This document shows positions 1-9,419 of a stretch of 64,000 bases of DNA, in pieces. Position 1 is the stretch's first letter; each line of letters opens with the position of its first letter. The notes under the pieces were generated by a model. The model made no database searches, was not told where the DNA came from, and saw only the letters and a list, made by a program, of their open reading frames with translations. Position numbers and translations under genes: made by a program. Origin of the DNA: Roseibium porphyridii (lineage in GTDB: Bacteria > Pseudomonadota > Alphaproteobacteria > Rhizobiales > Stappiaceae); contig NZ_CP120863.1 in assembly GCF_026191725.2 (NCBI RefSeq), forward strand, positions 4,630,001-4,694,000, written 5' to 3'.

Positions 1-1511
1 TCTGTTTCCAGTCCTGCGCCAGAAATCTCAGTCACTTCAGCAAGCGGTGTGATTGCGCCCGTTGCCTTGACCAGTGCAGCTGACAAAGGGTGCCGGCTGG
101 CCAGAGCAAGCCGGCCGGCAAGAAGCACGGTGTCGTCTGCCGGGTCTATTTCACTGCACAGTTCCGGTTCAGCCAGTGTCAAGGTGCCTGTCTTGTCGAA
201 CAAGATGGTATCAATGTCAGCCAGACGTTCGATCGCATCGCTTGAATTCAAAAGGACACCGCATCGAAACAACTGTCCTGAGGCAACGACCTGGACCGCG
301 GGCACCGCAAGTCCGAGTGCACAGGGACAGGTGATGATCAGAACCGAAATGGAAATCACAAGCGCGGGTTGCCACGCCAGTCCCGCAAGCAGCCACCCAA
401 GGAAAGTGATGGCAGCTGCGCCATGCACAAGCGGTGCATAAAGCCGGGCTGCTCGATCCGCAACGCGCACATACTTCGACTTTGCCTGTGATGCGGTTTC
501 AAGAAGCCGATTGACCTCATCCAGGAGCGTCGCACCGGACGCTGCCTCAACACGTACCTGCAAGGCTCCTGCCCCGTTCAAGGTACCCGCATAAACACGC
601 TGCCCGGGATTTACGGGAACAAGTACGCTTTCCCCCGTCACGAGGCTCTGGTCGATTTCCGAAGCGCCCGTTTCCACAACTCCGTCGACAGGGACACGTT
701 CACCGCCGGAGACCATGACCAGGTCACCAGTCTCGATCTTGGAAAGCGGAACCTCGCGGACGGTGCCATCCGGATTGATCCGGGCTGCGACTTCAGCCTT
801 CAATGCAGCGATGTTCTCAGCGAAGGACCGCGTGCGCCCGCGCATGTTGTGGTCGAGATAACGACCGATCAACAAGAAGAAGAGCAACATCACCGCAGAT
901 TCAAAATAGGCATGATGATGATGCTGGATCGTTTGCACGACTGAAAGCGCAACCGCAAGAAAAACACCGATCACTATTGGCACGTCCATATTCAACCGCC
1001 CGGCAGCGAGCGCCTTGAACGCGCTTGTCACAAATGGACGGCCCGAATAGGCAACGGTCGGCAAGGCAATCAATGCTGACAACCAGTGGAAAAAATCGCG
1101 CGTTTCCGGGGTTATGTCAGTTGCGTTTCCGGACCAGACGGAAACGGACAGCAGCATGATGTTCATGCCGGCGAAGCCCGCGACCGCCAGGCAACGCAAC
1201 AACTGCTTGCCGGTTTTGTCCTGGCGTTCGCGTTGACTTGCCGGATCGAAGGGATGCGCCGCATAGCCGAGGCGCTCCAACTCGGCGACTATCTCATCGG
1301 CTCCGGTTTCATCCTGAACCCAATCGACCGCGAGACGCTGGCTGGTCAGGTTGACCCGCGCATTGCGAATTCCGGGAAGACGATGCAGACCGCGCTCAAT
1401 TTCGCCCATGCAGGCAGCACAGGTGATGCCGTCGACGGCGAGGTCCATATGAACCGCGCCGTCCTTTCCCGGGGTGACAAAGGCCTGCCAATCGCGCTGA
1501 TGAACCGTCAA
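1..1511 (-). CDS. fixI: Copper-translocating P-type ATPase FixI/CcoI (3' end outside window)
   Basis: P1B-type ATPase that moves copper across the inner membrane for assembly of the cbb3 oxidase. The visible ~503 residues show an N-terminal heavy-metal-binding domain with CAAC at 31-34, several membrane segments, a TGES phosphatase loop, the transmembrane CPC metal site near residue 396 and the DKTGT phosphorylation motif near 439. The ATP-binding part and stop lie beyond base 1. The start is taken as TTG at 1511, because GAGGCG sits about 7 bases upstream and fixH ends at 1522; an in-frame ATG at 1448 would still keep the metal-binding domain. It is the last visible gene of ccoG-fixH-fixI. 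A small ccoS/fixS gene would be expected just beyond the left edge. Confidence 0.93.
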   Translation of the reverse strand, partial: MTVHQRDWQAFVTPGKDGAVHMDLAVDGITCAACMGEIERGLHRLPGIRNARVNLTSQRLAVDWVQDETGADEIVAELERLGYAAHPFDPASQRERQDKTGKQLLRCLAVAGFAGMNIMLLSVSVWSGNATDITPETRDFFHWLSALIALPTVAYSGRPFVTSAFKALAAGRLNMDVPIVIGVFLAVALSVVQTIQHHHHAYFESAVMLLFFLLIGRYLDHNMRGRTRSFAENIAALKAEVAARINPDGTVREVPLSKIETGDLVMVSGGERVPVDGVVETGASEIDQSLVTGESVLVPVNPGQRVYAGTLNGAGALQVRVEAASGATLLDEVNRLLETASQAKSKYVRVADRAARLYAPLVHGAAAITFLGWLLAGLAWQPALVISISVLIITCPCALGLAVPAVQVVASGQLFRCGVLLNSSDAIERLADIDTILFDKTGTLTLAEPELCSEIDPADDTVLLAGRLALASRHPLSAALVKATGAITPLAEVTEISGAGLET

Positions 1512-1521
1512 AACCGTCGCC

Positions 1522-2037
1522 TCAATCCGTCAGGAAAATCCGGTTTTCGGATTTGAACATCCGCTTACCGTCCTGCTCGATTACCAACACCAGGTTCCAG
1601 TTGCCCGCGGGCAGGTCAGAAACGTCTGCCGTATACCTGCCGCCGCCATCTGCATTCAGGAAGAGTTCCACATCCCCCTCCCCTTGAGCCGGTCGCCGCA
1701 ACGCGGCTTTGACATCCACACCATAAAGAGGCGTGCCCTTCGCATCCAACGCCGTAACCTGAACCTTGGCACCTGCACCTGTCGTCCGCGTAACTTCGTT
1801 GGTCACCTGCCAGCGCAATTCTTCCTGGGCCTTTGCAGCCGCAATTTCCCGATTGTAGGCCTGTCCGGCCTCATAGGAACTTTCTACGACCACCCCCGGG
1901 AATGAACCGAAAGCGAGGTAAAGAAAGATCGCATTGGCCGTGAAAATAACGCCAAAAAATCCTATCAACCAAGCCAGCACCGTTTTGCCGGTGATGGCCT
2001 TTGGATCCTTCATGTTCGACTGAACCATGGTCATCAT
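1522..2037 (-). CDS. fixH: FixH/CcoH, cbb3 oxidase assembly protein
   Basis: Small single-pass inner-membrane protein needed for maturation of cbb3 cytochrome oxidase; it is thought to work with the copper pump CcoI. The 171-residue protein has a short cytoplasmic start, one membrane helix at about residues 24-46 containing the family-typical FFGVIFTANAIF stretch, and a periplasmic beta-rich domain of the FixH family. ATGs at 2037 and 2034 follow a GAGGAG ribosome site that begins at the ccoG stop, so translation is probably coupled to ccoG (7-base gap). Family length and synteny between ccoG and fixI both fit. Confidence 0.93.
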   Translation of the reverse strand: MMTMVQSNMKDPKAITGKTVLAWLIGFFGVIFTANAIFLYLAFGSFPGVVVESSYEAGQAYNREIAAAKAQEELRWQVTNEVTRTTGAGAKVQVTALDAKGTPLYGVDVKAALRRPAQGEGDVELFLNADGGGRYTADVSDLPAGNWNLVLVIEQDGKRMFKSENRIFLTD

Positions 2038-2044
2038 TATCTCC

Positions 2045-3508
2045 TCAAGGATTTCCCGGGGCTTTGAACGTGTCTTTGGCGGTCACAACCTCACCCATCA
2101 CGCTTTCCGTGATCCGAAAGACGACAGGTGTCGAATGAGGCATGTCCTCAGAGGGTGGCGATGTCACCAATATCCGAACTTCCCGTGTGGTGTCCGGACC
2201 AACTTCGATGAAGGGCCGGCCGGCAAAGGTTTCGTCGACACCTACAGCCTCAACAAGCGTTTCGGGCGGCATGCCCTCCACATGAAGCATGAAGTGGCGC
2301 TCGTGGCGGCGTTTGTTCGAAAGACGAACCGTATAACCATTGCGCACAGATCCGTCGGACTGTTCCACAAAGATCGGATTTCTGTCGTGCAGAACGCTGA
2401 TATCGGCAAAATCACGGTTGAGCAGCACGAACAGCATGATTGCGCCAACCAGTGCTATGACTGCTGCGTAAATAACCGTCCGGACCCGGACAATCTCGTA
2501 GACCGGCTCCTTGCCTTCGATCCGGCGTTCAATGTTTTCGTCAGTATCATAAGCGATCAGGCCCGTAGGCTTTCCGATCTTCGTCATGATGTTGTCGCAC
2601 GCGTCGATACAGAGACCGCACTGAATGCAATCTAGCTGCATGCCTTTGCGAATATCGACCCCGGTCGGGCAGACCTGAAAACACTGGTAGCAGTCGATGC
2701 AATCACCTGCCGGAAGCCCCTGATCAACCAATTTCTTGTTTTGCTTCAGGGACCCGCGCGGTTCACCGCGGTCCCAGCGATAGGTAACGTTGAGCGCTTT
2801 TTCATCGGTCAGTGCAGCCTGAATACGTGGCCAGGGGCACATATAAATGCACACCTGTTCCCGCATAAAACCTGCCAACAGATAGGTTGTGGTGGTCAGG
2901 ATCCCGATCCAGATATAGGCGATCATGGGTGCCTGGAACGTCAGCAACTGCCAGACCAGCGTCGGGGCATCGTTGAAGTAAAGAACCCAGGCTCCACCCG
3001 TCCACCAGGCGATCATCAGCCAGAAGAAATGTTTTGTAGCCCTTTTGCCAACCTTTCCGGCGGTCCAGGGCTGTTTGTCGAGCGCGATCCGCTCACGCCG
3101 GTCGCCCTCTACCTTTCGCTCAACCCACAGGAACAGATCCGTCCAGACCGTCTGAGGACACAGATAGCCGCACCAGATCCGGCCTGCAACAGCGTTCATC
3201 AAGAACAGGGTCACTGCAGCGATGATGAGCAGGCCCGTGAGGTAGTAGACTTCCTGCGGCCAGATCTCGATGAAGAAAAAGTAGGCCCGCCGATGCTCCA
3301 TATCGACCAGGACAGCCTGGCCGGGTGCGTTCGGCCCCCTGTCATAACGAATGAAAGGCAGGAAGTAGTAGATGCCCAGAGTAATGAAAAGCAGAGCCCA
3401 CTTGATTCTGCGAAACAGACCGTGGGTCGCCATGGGATAGATCTTTTTGGCTGACGCAAACCATTCTTCGGATTGCGAGCCTTCATGCGTTTCGGTGTCC
3501 GTAGACAT
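2045..3508 (-). CDS. ccoG: CcoG/FixG, polyferredoxin for cbb3 oxidase copper delivery
   Basis: Membrane-bound iron-sulphur protein of the CcoG family, reported to act in copper handling for cbb3 oxidase biogenesis. The 487 residues hold several membrane helices in the first half, with cysteine pairs near helix ends (WCGYLCPQTVW and CIYMCPWPR), a dicluster ferredoxin segment (CIDCYQCFQVCPTGVDI followed by CIQCGLCIDAC) and a C-terminal periplasmic Ig-like domain. It starts at ATG 3508, separated from ccoP by a strong hairpin with a T-rich tail, so ccoG-fixH-fixI may have its own promoter in the 3509-3590 region, where a 16-bp palindrome lies. Confidence 0.94.
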   Translation of the reverse strand: MSTDTETHEGSQSEEWFASAKKIYPMATHGLFRRIKWALLFITLGIYYFLPFIRYDRGPNAPGQAVLVDMEHRRAYFFFIEIWPQEVYYLTGLLIIAAVTLFLMNAVAGRIWCGYLCPQTVWTDLFLWVERKVEGDRRERIALDKQPWTAGKVGKRATKHFFWLMIAWWTGGAWVLYFNDAPTLVWQLLTFQAPMIAYIWIGILTTTTYLLAGFMREQVCIYMCPWPRIQAALTDEKALNVTYRWDRGEPRGSLKQNKKLVDQGLPAGDCIDCYQCFQVCPTGVDIRKGMQLDCIQCGLCIDACDNIMTKIGKPTGLIAYDTDENIERRIEGKEPVYEIVRVRTVIYAAVIALVGAIMLFVLLNRDFADISVLHDRNPIFVEQSDGSVRNGYTVRLSNKRRHERHFMLHVEGMPPETLVEAVGVDETFAGRPFIEVGPDTTREVRILVTSPPSEDMPHSTPVVFRITESVMGEVVTAKDTFKAPGNP

Positions 3509-3546
3509 GCCGCCCGTCCTCTTAAACGCGATCCTGCCCCAATAGG

Positions 3547-3581
3547 ATCTGAACTTTCAGATGCTCATGATCTTTAGCATC
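3547..3581 (-). promoter_or_regulatory. Palindromes upstream of ccoG, candidate operator
   Basis: ATCTGAA-CT-TTCAGAT at 3547-3562 is a perfect palindrome with 7-base arms. It abuts a second inverted repeat, GATGCT...AGCATC (3560-3565 and 3576-3581). Both lie 39-73 bases upstream of the ccoG start and downstream of the ccoP terminator. They do not match the FNR/FixK consensus. The regulator is unknown. Confidence 0.4.
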
Positions 3582-3587
3582 CGGATC

Positions 3588-3626
3588 TCAAAATAAACCG
3601 GCGCAAAGCGTCACACTTTGCGCCGG
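3588..3626 (-). terminator. Rho-independent terminator after ccoP
   Basis: Perfect 11-bp stem CCGGCGCAAAG/CTTTGCGCCGG (3598-3608 with 3616-3626) around a 7-base loop. On the minus strand it is followed by TTTATTTTGAG. It lies 72 bases past the ccoP stop and separates ccoNOQP from ccoG-fixH-fixI. Confidence 0.8.
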
Positions 3627-3697
3627 ATCAAATCATTCAGGCCTTCTGGCGTTTTTGTCGCATCAGTCCTGTGAATTACAGGTCCGGCCTGACGGAT

Positions 3698-4576
3698 TTA
3701 CTGACCACCACCGAAGGAGTGGACGTAAACGGTCAACGACTTGATGGTCGCCGGATCGAGACGATCCGACCATGCCGGCATCACGCCGTTCCTTGGGTTC
3801 GTGACCTGCGCCTTGATGGCATCAAGCGATTTGCCATAAAGGTAATTGGCCGACATCAAGCTCGGTGCACCGACTTCCTGAATTCCTTCCAGGTTGTCGC
3901 CATGACACGCTGCGCAATTGTCTTCGTAGAGTGTCTGCCCAGCGGCCAGATCAACACCGTCGTCCGTATCAAGTCCGGCTTTGGACGCAACGAAGTTCGA
4001 GACCTGATTGATCTCGTCCTTGCTCAGAAGTTCGTCGCGACCGTAGGCCGGCATGTCACCGAAGCGGGTGTCGTCGTTGGTGGTCCGGATGCCATGGAGC
4101 AAGGTGGTGTGGATGTCATCCAGCGTACCGCCCCAAAGCCAGGTATCATCCTGAAGGTTCGGATAGCCCTCAGCACCGGTACCGCCACTGCCGTGGCAAG
4201 GTGCACAGTTGTCGCCGAAGGCAGCCTGACCGTTTGCCAACGCAAATTGCAGCATCTCCTGATCAGCCGAAATGTCCTGTAGCGAGGTGGCGACAATCTT
4301 GTCGGCAAACTCGGACCGATCGGCAATACCTTGATCATAAGCGGCGATCGCTTCCATGCGCTGGTTAGCGCCGAGGACACCTTTCGTGTAGCTGGATACC
4401 AACGGCCAAGCCGGATAGAGGATCCAGTAAACAACCGCCCAGGCGATGGTGACGTAAAAGAGATACAGCCACCATCTCGGCAAGGGATTGTTCAGTTCTT
4501 TCAGGCCATCCCACTCGTGGCCGGTGGTCTCGACCCCGGAAACCTGGTCGACTTCCTTGTTGTGTGCGTCAGCCAT
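3698..4576 (-). CDS. ccoP: cbb3-type cytochrome c oxidase subunit III, CcoP
   Basis: Dihaem c-type cytochrome subunit that passes electrons to the cbb3 oxidase core. The 292-residue protein has one membrane anchor (about residues 37-60) and two c-type haem sites, CAPCH and CAACH, each in its own periplasmic domain with downstream methionines as likely axial ligands. ATG 4576 is preferred over the in-frame TTG at 4579: GGGAGG lies 8 bases before the ATG and overlaps the end of ccoQ (stop 4580-4582). It is the last gene of ccoNOQP and is followed by a terminator. Confidence 0.96.
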   Translation of the reverse strand: MADAHNKEVDQVSGVETTGHEWDGLKELNNPLPRWWLYLFYVTIAWAVVYWILYPAWPLVSSYTKGVLGANQRMEAIAAYDQGIADRSEFADKIVATSLQDISADQEMLQFALANGQAAFGDNCAPCHGSGGTGAEGYPNLQDDTWLWGGTLDDIHTTLLHGIRTTNDDTRFGDMPAYGRDELLSKDEINQVSNFVASKAGLDTDDGVDLAAGQTLYEDNCAACHGDNLEGIQEVGAPSLMSANYLYGKSLDAIKAQVTNPRNGVMPAWSDRLDPATIKSLTVYVHSFGGGQ

Positions 4577-4579
4577 CAA

Positions 4580-4735
4580 TCAATCCTCCCGAAACGGGAT
4601 CTGAGCTGCATCGTCGAACTTTTTGCGGTTCTTTGGCCACAACGCATAGGCCAGGACGATGCCAAACAGGATCATGAAGTAGAGTAGGCCCCAGGTCTGC
4701 GCGAAGCCTGCGAAAGCGGTATACGTTTCGTTCAT
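4580..4735 (-). CDS. ccoQ: cbb3 oxidase small subunit CcoQ/FixQ
   Basis: Small membrane subunit that stabilises the cbb3 complex. At 51 residues it has one central hydrophobic helix (about residues 16-34, ending ALWPKNRKKFDDAAQ), with the basic-then-acidic tail typical of FixQ. The start at ATG 4735 follows ccoO after only 5 bases; a longer frame reading back to 4879 lies inside ccoO and was discarded. Position between ccoO and ccoP is diagnostic for this small family. Confidence 0.92.
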   Translation of the reverse strand: MNETYTAFAGFAQTWGLLYFMILFGIVLAYALWPKNRKKFDDAAQIPFRED

Positions 4736-4740
4736 CGCCC

Positions 4741-5475
4741 TTACCTCGAGTTTGCCTTGTTGTCGTAGATGGAGAAGTCCACCATCGTGCCGAGCACCTG
4801 GAGATAGGCGACGAGAGCGTCCATCTCGGTGACGGCGTCGGGATTGCCATCGAAGTCGCGGATCTGAGCCGTCGGCCAACGCTCCTCGAATGCGTAAGCT
4901 GCATCCGTGTCCGGCCGAGCCTGTCCCATCAGATCGCTGGCTGCGTTCTCAATCTGCTCTTCGGTGTAAGGCACACCAACGATGCTGTTGACCGTCAGGG
5001 CCGATTGAGTGTCACGCGTGTCCAGCTTGTTTTCCGCCAGGAACGGGTAGCCGGGCATGATTGACGCAGGAACCAGAGACCGTGGGTTGATCAGGTGCTC
5101 CGTGTGCCAGGCGTCGGAATACTTGCCGCCAACGCGGGCAAGGTCAGGGCCTGTGCGTTTGGACCCCCACTGGAACGGATGGTCATACATTGACTCCGCC
5201 GCCAGCGAGAAATGACCGTAGCGCTCCATTTCATCCCGCATCGGGCGCACCATCTGCGAGTGGCAAAGGTAACACCCTTCACGGATATAGATGTCGCGCC
5301 CCTTGAGCTCGAGCGGCGTATAGGGCCGCATTCCGACTGTCTTCTCGATTGTGCTCTTCAGGTAGAAGAGCGGTGCAATCTCGACCAGACCGCCGATGGC
5401 GACCGCCACCAGAATGCCAATCAGCAGAACAAAGGAGTTCTTCTCAAAGACTTCGTGTTTTTTCCATGCAGACAT
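4741..5475 (-). CDS. ccoO: cbb3-type cytochrome c oxidase subunit II, CcoO
   Basis: Mono-haem c-type cytochrome subunit of the cbb3 oxidase. The 244 residues show an N-terminal membrane anchor (about 13-33) and one haem-binding motif, CYLCH, within the highly conserved [14 protein letters not shown] segment. ATG 5475 is chosen because AAGGGAGGG lies just upstream; the frame extends 24 residues further back but has no ribosome site there and would overlap the end of ccoN. The spacing to ccoN is 13 bases. Confidence 0.96.
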   Translation of the reverse strand: MSAWKKHEVFEKNSFVLLIGILVAVAIGGLVEIAPLFYLKSTIEKTVGMRPYTPLELKGRDIYIREGCYLCHSQMVRPMRDEMERYGHFSLAAESMYDHPFQWGSKRTGPDLARVGGKYSDAWHTEHLINPRSLVPASIMPGYPFLAENKLDTRDTQSALTVNSIVGVPYTEEQIENAASDLMGQARPDTDAAYAFEERWPTAQIRDFDGNPDAVTEMDALVAYLQVLGTMVDFSIYDNKANSR

Positions 5476-5488
5476 TTTTGTCCCTCCC

Positions 5489-7144
5489 TTATTCGGCCGG
5501 AGCCAGGGAGCCAGCCGGCGCAGCGTCGGCTTCTTCAGCCTCGCCATGACGGACGGTCATCCAGAGATTGTAGGCCATGATCACGGCGCCGAGCACGAAC
5601 AGCGCACCACCGAGAGCACGGATGATGTAGAACGGATGCATTGCTTCCACGGTTTCCACGAACGAGTATTCAAGGAAGCCGAGGCTGTCATATGCCCGCC
5701 ACATCAGGCCCTGCATGATACCGGACACCCACATCGCGGTGATGTAGAGAACGATACCGAGCGTCGACAGCCAGAAGTGCCAGTTCACCAGCTTCAGCGA
5801 ATAGAGCTGCTTCTTGTTCCACAGCCAGGGAACGAGGCAGTAAATCGCGCCGAAGGAGATGTAACCCACCCAGCCGAGAGCACCGGAATGCACGTGGCCA
5901 ATGGTCCAGTCGGTGTAATGCGACAGTGAATTGACCGAGCGCAGGCTCATCAACGGACCTTCAAAGGTCGACATGCCGTAGAATGCAACCGAGACAACCA
6001 TCATACGCAGAACCGGATCGGTTCTCAGCTTGTCCCAGGCACCCGACAGGGTCATCAGACCGTTGATCATGCCACCCCAGGACGGCATCCACAGGATGAT
6101 GGAGAAGGTTGCACCCAGGGTCGATGCCCATTGCGGCAGAGCCGTGTAGTGCAGGTGGTGCGGACCAGCCCAGATGTAGAGGAAGATCAGCGCCCAGAAG
6201 TGGACGATCGACAGGCGGTAAGAATAGACCGGCCGGTCAGCCTGCTTCGGAATGAAGTAGTACATGATGGCCAGGAAGCCGGCTGTCAGGAAGAACCCGA
6301 CCGCGTTGTGGCCGTACCACCATTGAACCATTGCATCCTGTACACCCGACCAGACGATGTAGGACTTTGTCGAATAGATCGACACCGGTATCGTCAGGTT
6401 GTTGGTGATGTGAAGCATGGCAATCGTGACGATGAACGCCAGATAGAACCAGTTGGCCACATAGATATGCGGCTCTTTGCGCTTCCAGAGCGTGCCGAGG
6501 AACAGGAACAGATAGAAGACCCAGACAATGGTCAGCCACAGATCGGCATACCATTCCGGTTCCGCATATTCCTTACTCTGGGTCACGCCCAGAAGGTATC
6601 CAGTGCCGGCAATAACGATGAAAGCGTTGTAGCCGAGAATAACGAACCAGGGCAGGATCCTGCCCGGCATGCGAGCCCGGCTGGTCCTTTGCACCACATA
6701 CATTGACGTGGCCAGCAGCACGTTGCCGCCAAAGGCGAAAATCACGGCTGAGGTGTGCAAGGGACGCAAGCGCCCGAAATTGGTCCAGGGAAGGTCGAAA
6801 TTCAGCGCTGGCCATGCCAGCTGCAACGCGATCACGAGCCCGACCGTAAAGCCGGCCAGTCCCCAGAACATTGCTGCGATGGTCCCGAATTTGACCGGTC
6901 CCATGTTGTAGTTCGGTTTTCCGTCGATTTCAGCCGGGATCGGTTCCCCGCCGTCGTCGAAGTAGTTCTTGAAGATAAAAAACACGCCCACAGCGGCAAA
7001 CAAAGTGCCGATGCCAGCGTGAAATGCCATGACCTGATCAAATGTCTTGCCCGCTACGATCAAGCAGACAAAAGCAAGCACCACGAGGAAGATCGCAAAA
7101 CCGCCTTCCTCGAGCGAGATCATTTTGGCCTTATTTTGTGCCAT
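5489..7144 (-). CDS. ccoN: cbb3-type cytochrome c oxidase subunit I, CcoN
   Basis: Catalytic haem-copper subunit that reduces oxygen to water with high affinity. The ~551-residue protein has at least 12 membrane helices and the expected histidine sites: RPLHTS for low-spin haem b, YGHNAVGF and GPHHLHYT for the copper centre, and the [11 protein letters not shown] helix for the haems. The start is taken as ATG 7144 (GGGGCG about 8 bases upstream); GTG 7204 and ATG 7171 are in frame but lack a better ribosome site. First gene of the operon, preceded by a perfect FNR/FixK box at 7222-7235, so it should be induced at low oxygen. Confidence 0.96.
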   Translation of the reverse strand: MAQNKAKMISLEEGGFAIFLVVLAFVCLIVAGKTFDQVMAFHAGIGTLFAAVGVFFIFKNYFDDGGEPIPAEIDGKPNYNMGPVKFGTIAAMFWGLAGFTVGLVIALQLAWPALNFDLPWTNFGRLRPLHTSAVIFAFGGNVLLATSMYVVQRTSRARMPGRILPWFVILGYNAFIVIAGTGYLLGVTQSKEYAEPEWYADLWLTIVWVFYLFLFLGTLWKRKEPHIYVANWFYLAFIVTIAMLHITNNLTIPVSIYSTKSYIVWSGVQDAMVQWWYGHNAVGFFLTAGFLAIMYYFIPKQADRPVYSYRLSIVHFWALIFLYIWAGPHHLHYTALPQWASTLGATFSIILWMPSWGGMINGLMTLSGAWDKLRTDPVLRMMVVSVAFYGMSTFEGPLMSLRSVNSLSHYTDWTIGHVHSGALGWVGYISFGAIYCLVPWLWNKKQLYSLKLVNWHFWLSTLGIVLYITAMWVSGIMQGLMWRAYDSLGFLEYSFVETVEAMHPFYIIRALGGALFVLGAVIMAYNLWMTVRHGEAEEADAAPAGSLAPAE

Positions 7145-7221
7145 TTCAGCGCCCCAGTCCTTAGAATCCATACAAGGTGCCAACGATGGCACGACCATGC
7201 ACACGACTTTCCCGAGCCGCG

Positions 7222-7235
7222 TTGATTCATATCAA
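7222..7235 (-). promoter_or_regulatory. FNR/FixK box upstream of ccoN
   Basis: TTGATTCATATCAA matches the TTGAT-N4-ATCAA consensus exactly. Its centre is about 84 bases upstream of the ccoN ATG. If the usual -41.5 spacing holds, the transcript would start near 7187 and leave a leader of about 43 bases. The gene for a FixK-type protein is at 19501-20214. Confidence 0.85.
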
Positions 7236-7503
7236 TGGGGTCATACAGTCCCTCTAGACAAAAGGTTGAGTGCAGGTTGTCGCACCTGACCGGCACAATG
7301 TCGCAGCTCCTGGTCCGGGCCCCGCAAAGCGCAATAATTTGCCCTCTTTCCAATCAGGAACTGCCGACCACTTTCGTCCCTGAAACACGAATTTTCAGCG
7401 CGCGCACCAGGAAGCTGTGCTACTTCGTCACTGCCCTTCCTCACGTCGGTGCTGGTTAAAGTGCCGCCGACACCGCCAAACCAGGACATGCTTCTTGCCG
7501 TCG

Positions 7504-8397
7504 ATGCACGAGAACAGAACGCCCTTGCCGCCGAATCTTGCCGGCAGCCTCTGGATGATCGCCGCCATGGCGGCGTTCGCACTGGAGGATGCTTTTGTAA
7601 AGCAGGCTGCGCTTCAGCTTCCTGTCAGCGAAATTCTTGTCTTGTTTGGCCTCGGCGGGGCATTGGCTTTCTGGGCGCTGGCGGCCTTTAATCGCGAGCA
7701 CGTATTCAGGCGCGAAGTCATATCGCCGGTAATGCAGGTGCGGTTCGGTTTTGAGCTTGTCGGACGATTGTTTTATATTCTCGCTCTTGCCCTCACTCCG
7801 CTCTCGGCCACAACCGTCATTCTGCAGGCGACGCCAATTTTTGTGGTGTTGGGCGCAGCCCTTTTCTTCGGCGAGAAGGTTGGCTGGCGCCGCTGGACGG
7901 CCATTCTCGTCGGCCTTGTCGGCGTCATTATCGTTTTGAAACCTGACAGCGGATCGTTTACCCCCCTGTCGCTTCTTGCTGTCATTGGAATGCTCGGCTT
8001 TTCCGGACGTGACCTGGCCAGCCGGGCTGCACCTGCGTCGCTCAGCACAAATGTGCTCGGGTTTTACGGCTTCGTGACCATACTGATCGCGGGGCTCCTG
8101 TTTGGTCTTTGGGAACAACCGGTATTTGTCGCACCTCCCCCTAACAGTATTTTCGCCCTTCTGGCCGCCGTGTTTTTCGGCATCTTTGCCTATACGGCAT
8201 TGATGAAGGCGATGCGGACGGGTGAAATCGCCACGGTCGCACCCTTCCGCTATTCCAGGCTTTTATTCGGTGTCTTACTGGGTGTTGTCTGGTTTGGAGA
8301 AACAGTCGATACGCAAATGCTGATCGGTTGCGGCATCATTGTCGGTTCGGGACTGTTCATTTTGTGGCGTGGGGGCAAAGTTCGCGGCAAATCGTGA
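7504..8397 (+). CDS. DMT-superfamily (EamA) transporter
   Basis: Inner-membrane permease of the drug/metabolite transporter superfamily, substrate unknown. The 297 residues contain about ten hydrophobic helices arranged as two EamA repeats (roughly 15-140 and 150-290). The conserved ends of the repeat are visible, such as FFGEKVGWRRWTAILVGLVGV in the first and WFGETVDTQMLIGCGIIVGSGLF in the second. ATG 7504 is chosen because upstream codons in this frame are polar and arginine-rich. It is transcribed divergently from ccoN and converges on a LysR gene 24 bases away, so it seems monocistronic. Confidence 0.85.
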   Translation: MHENRTPLPPNLAGSLWMIAAMAAFALEDAFVKQAALQLPVSEILVLFGLGGALAFWALAAFNREHVFRREVISPVMQVRFGFELVGRLFYILALALTPLSATTVILQATPIFVVLGAALFFGEKVGWRRWTAILVGLVGVIIVLKPDSGSFTPLSLLAVIGMLGFSGRDLASRAAPASLSTNVLGFYGFVTILIAGLLFGLWEQPVFVAPPPNSIFALLAAVFFGIFAYTALMKAMRTGEIATVAPFRYSRLLFGVLLGVVWFGETVDTQMLIGCGIIVGSGLFILWRGGKVRGKS

Positions 8398-8421
8398 TCA
8401 GCTGTCGTCGTTCGGTCTTGT

Positions 8422-9315
8422 TTAATCGTTCAGCGTTGCCAGTCTCTTCAATTCCAGCGTGACATCGTCGACCGCCTTGTTGCCTCGCCCTCCCGGAAGG
8501 CTCCACAGGCTCATCGGTCTCTCAAGGCGCACCGACATTGCAAACGGAGCCACCAGATCACCTGAACGCAAGTGTTCCTCAATCAAGCTCCTGTGCGCCA
8601 TCAGAACGCCGGCACCGCTGAGAGCTTCCTGAACAGCGAGGGAGTAGAGCGAATAGACGGGGCCTTTGGGAACAAACTCCCAACCGTTTACAGAACGAGA
8701 TGCCCAGATGCGCCAGTCATCCGACCAGGCGCTGTCAGTCAGGCAAGTGACTTTGTCGAGATCCATGGGTGACTTAAGCGTCGCGGCAATTTCCGGAGTG
8801 CACACAGGCAGCAGCTCATCTGACGAAATGACAGTTGCCCCACGGTCTGACGCGTCCGCATAAAAAAGGCATAAATCGAACGGAACACGCTTGAGGTTCG
8901 GCGGAACCTCCAGAGCCGTCACGGAAATATCCATGTCCGGGTGCTTCGCCCGGACCGCGGGGAGACGGGGTGCCAACCAGAGTTCCGCGAGCGCCGGCAA
9001 TGCGGCGATGTGAACCTTACGCGGCGCTGCTTCTCGTCGAAGGTCACGTACGGTCTGACCCAGACTGTCAAAAACGGCGACAAAACCGGGTAGTGCTCTT
9101 TCGCCAAGCGGTGTCAAACGCACGCCCCGTGCACGGCGCTCAAAAAGCGGTGCCCCGATATCTTCTTCCAATTTCTTGACCAGGGCCGCAACGGCTCCCG
9201 GCAACACATTCAGTTCTTGTGCTGCCTGGGAGAACCCGCCCAACCTTGCGGAAGCTTCGAACGCCCGCAACGCGTTGAGAGACGGCAGCCGGGGCACCGG
9301 AGGGGCAACTGACAT
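8422..9315 (-). CDS. LysR-family regulator, GcvA-like
   Basis: DNA-binding regulator of 297 residues. It begins with a LysR winged helix (PSLNALRAFEASARLGGFSQAAQELNV, then the LEEDIGAPLFERRARGVRLTPLG wing) and continues with a periplasmic-binding-protein-like effector domain. The opening and overall length resemble GcvA-type members. It is divergent from the SHMT-like gene at 9420 across a 104-base gap, the classical arrangement for a LysR protein that controls its neighbour. The inducer is unknown. Confidence 0.85.
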   Translation of the reverse strand: MSVAPPVPRLPSLNALRAFEASARLGGFSQAAQELNVLPGAVAALVKKLEEDIGAPLFERRARGVRLTPLGERALPGFVAVFDSLGQTVRDLRREAAPRKVHIAALPALAELWLAPRLPAVRAKHPDMDISVTALEVPPNLKRVPFDLCLFYADASDRGATVISSDELLPVCTPEIAATLKSPMDLDKVTCLTDSAWSDDWRIWASRSVNGWEFVPKGPVYSLYSLAVQEALSGAGVLMAHRSLIEEHLRSGDLVAPFAMSVRLERPMSLWSLPGGRGNKAVDDVTLELKRLATLND

Positions 9316-9419
9316 AGTCTAAGGCCTATTTTTTCTAGCCCTTAAATTTCTAAAATCTAGTTTGTTTAAAAGCAAGGTCTCGATGCAATCTGATAGAGAC
9401 GAGAAACTGGAGTTGAGAC

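Noticed and set aside
7272..7287. CAGGT-N6-ACCTG repeat near ccoN as a second operator
   Set aside because: Five-base arms are common by chance in GC-rich DNA, and it has no clear position relative to a promoter.
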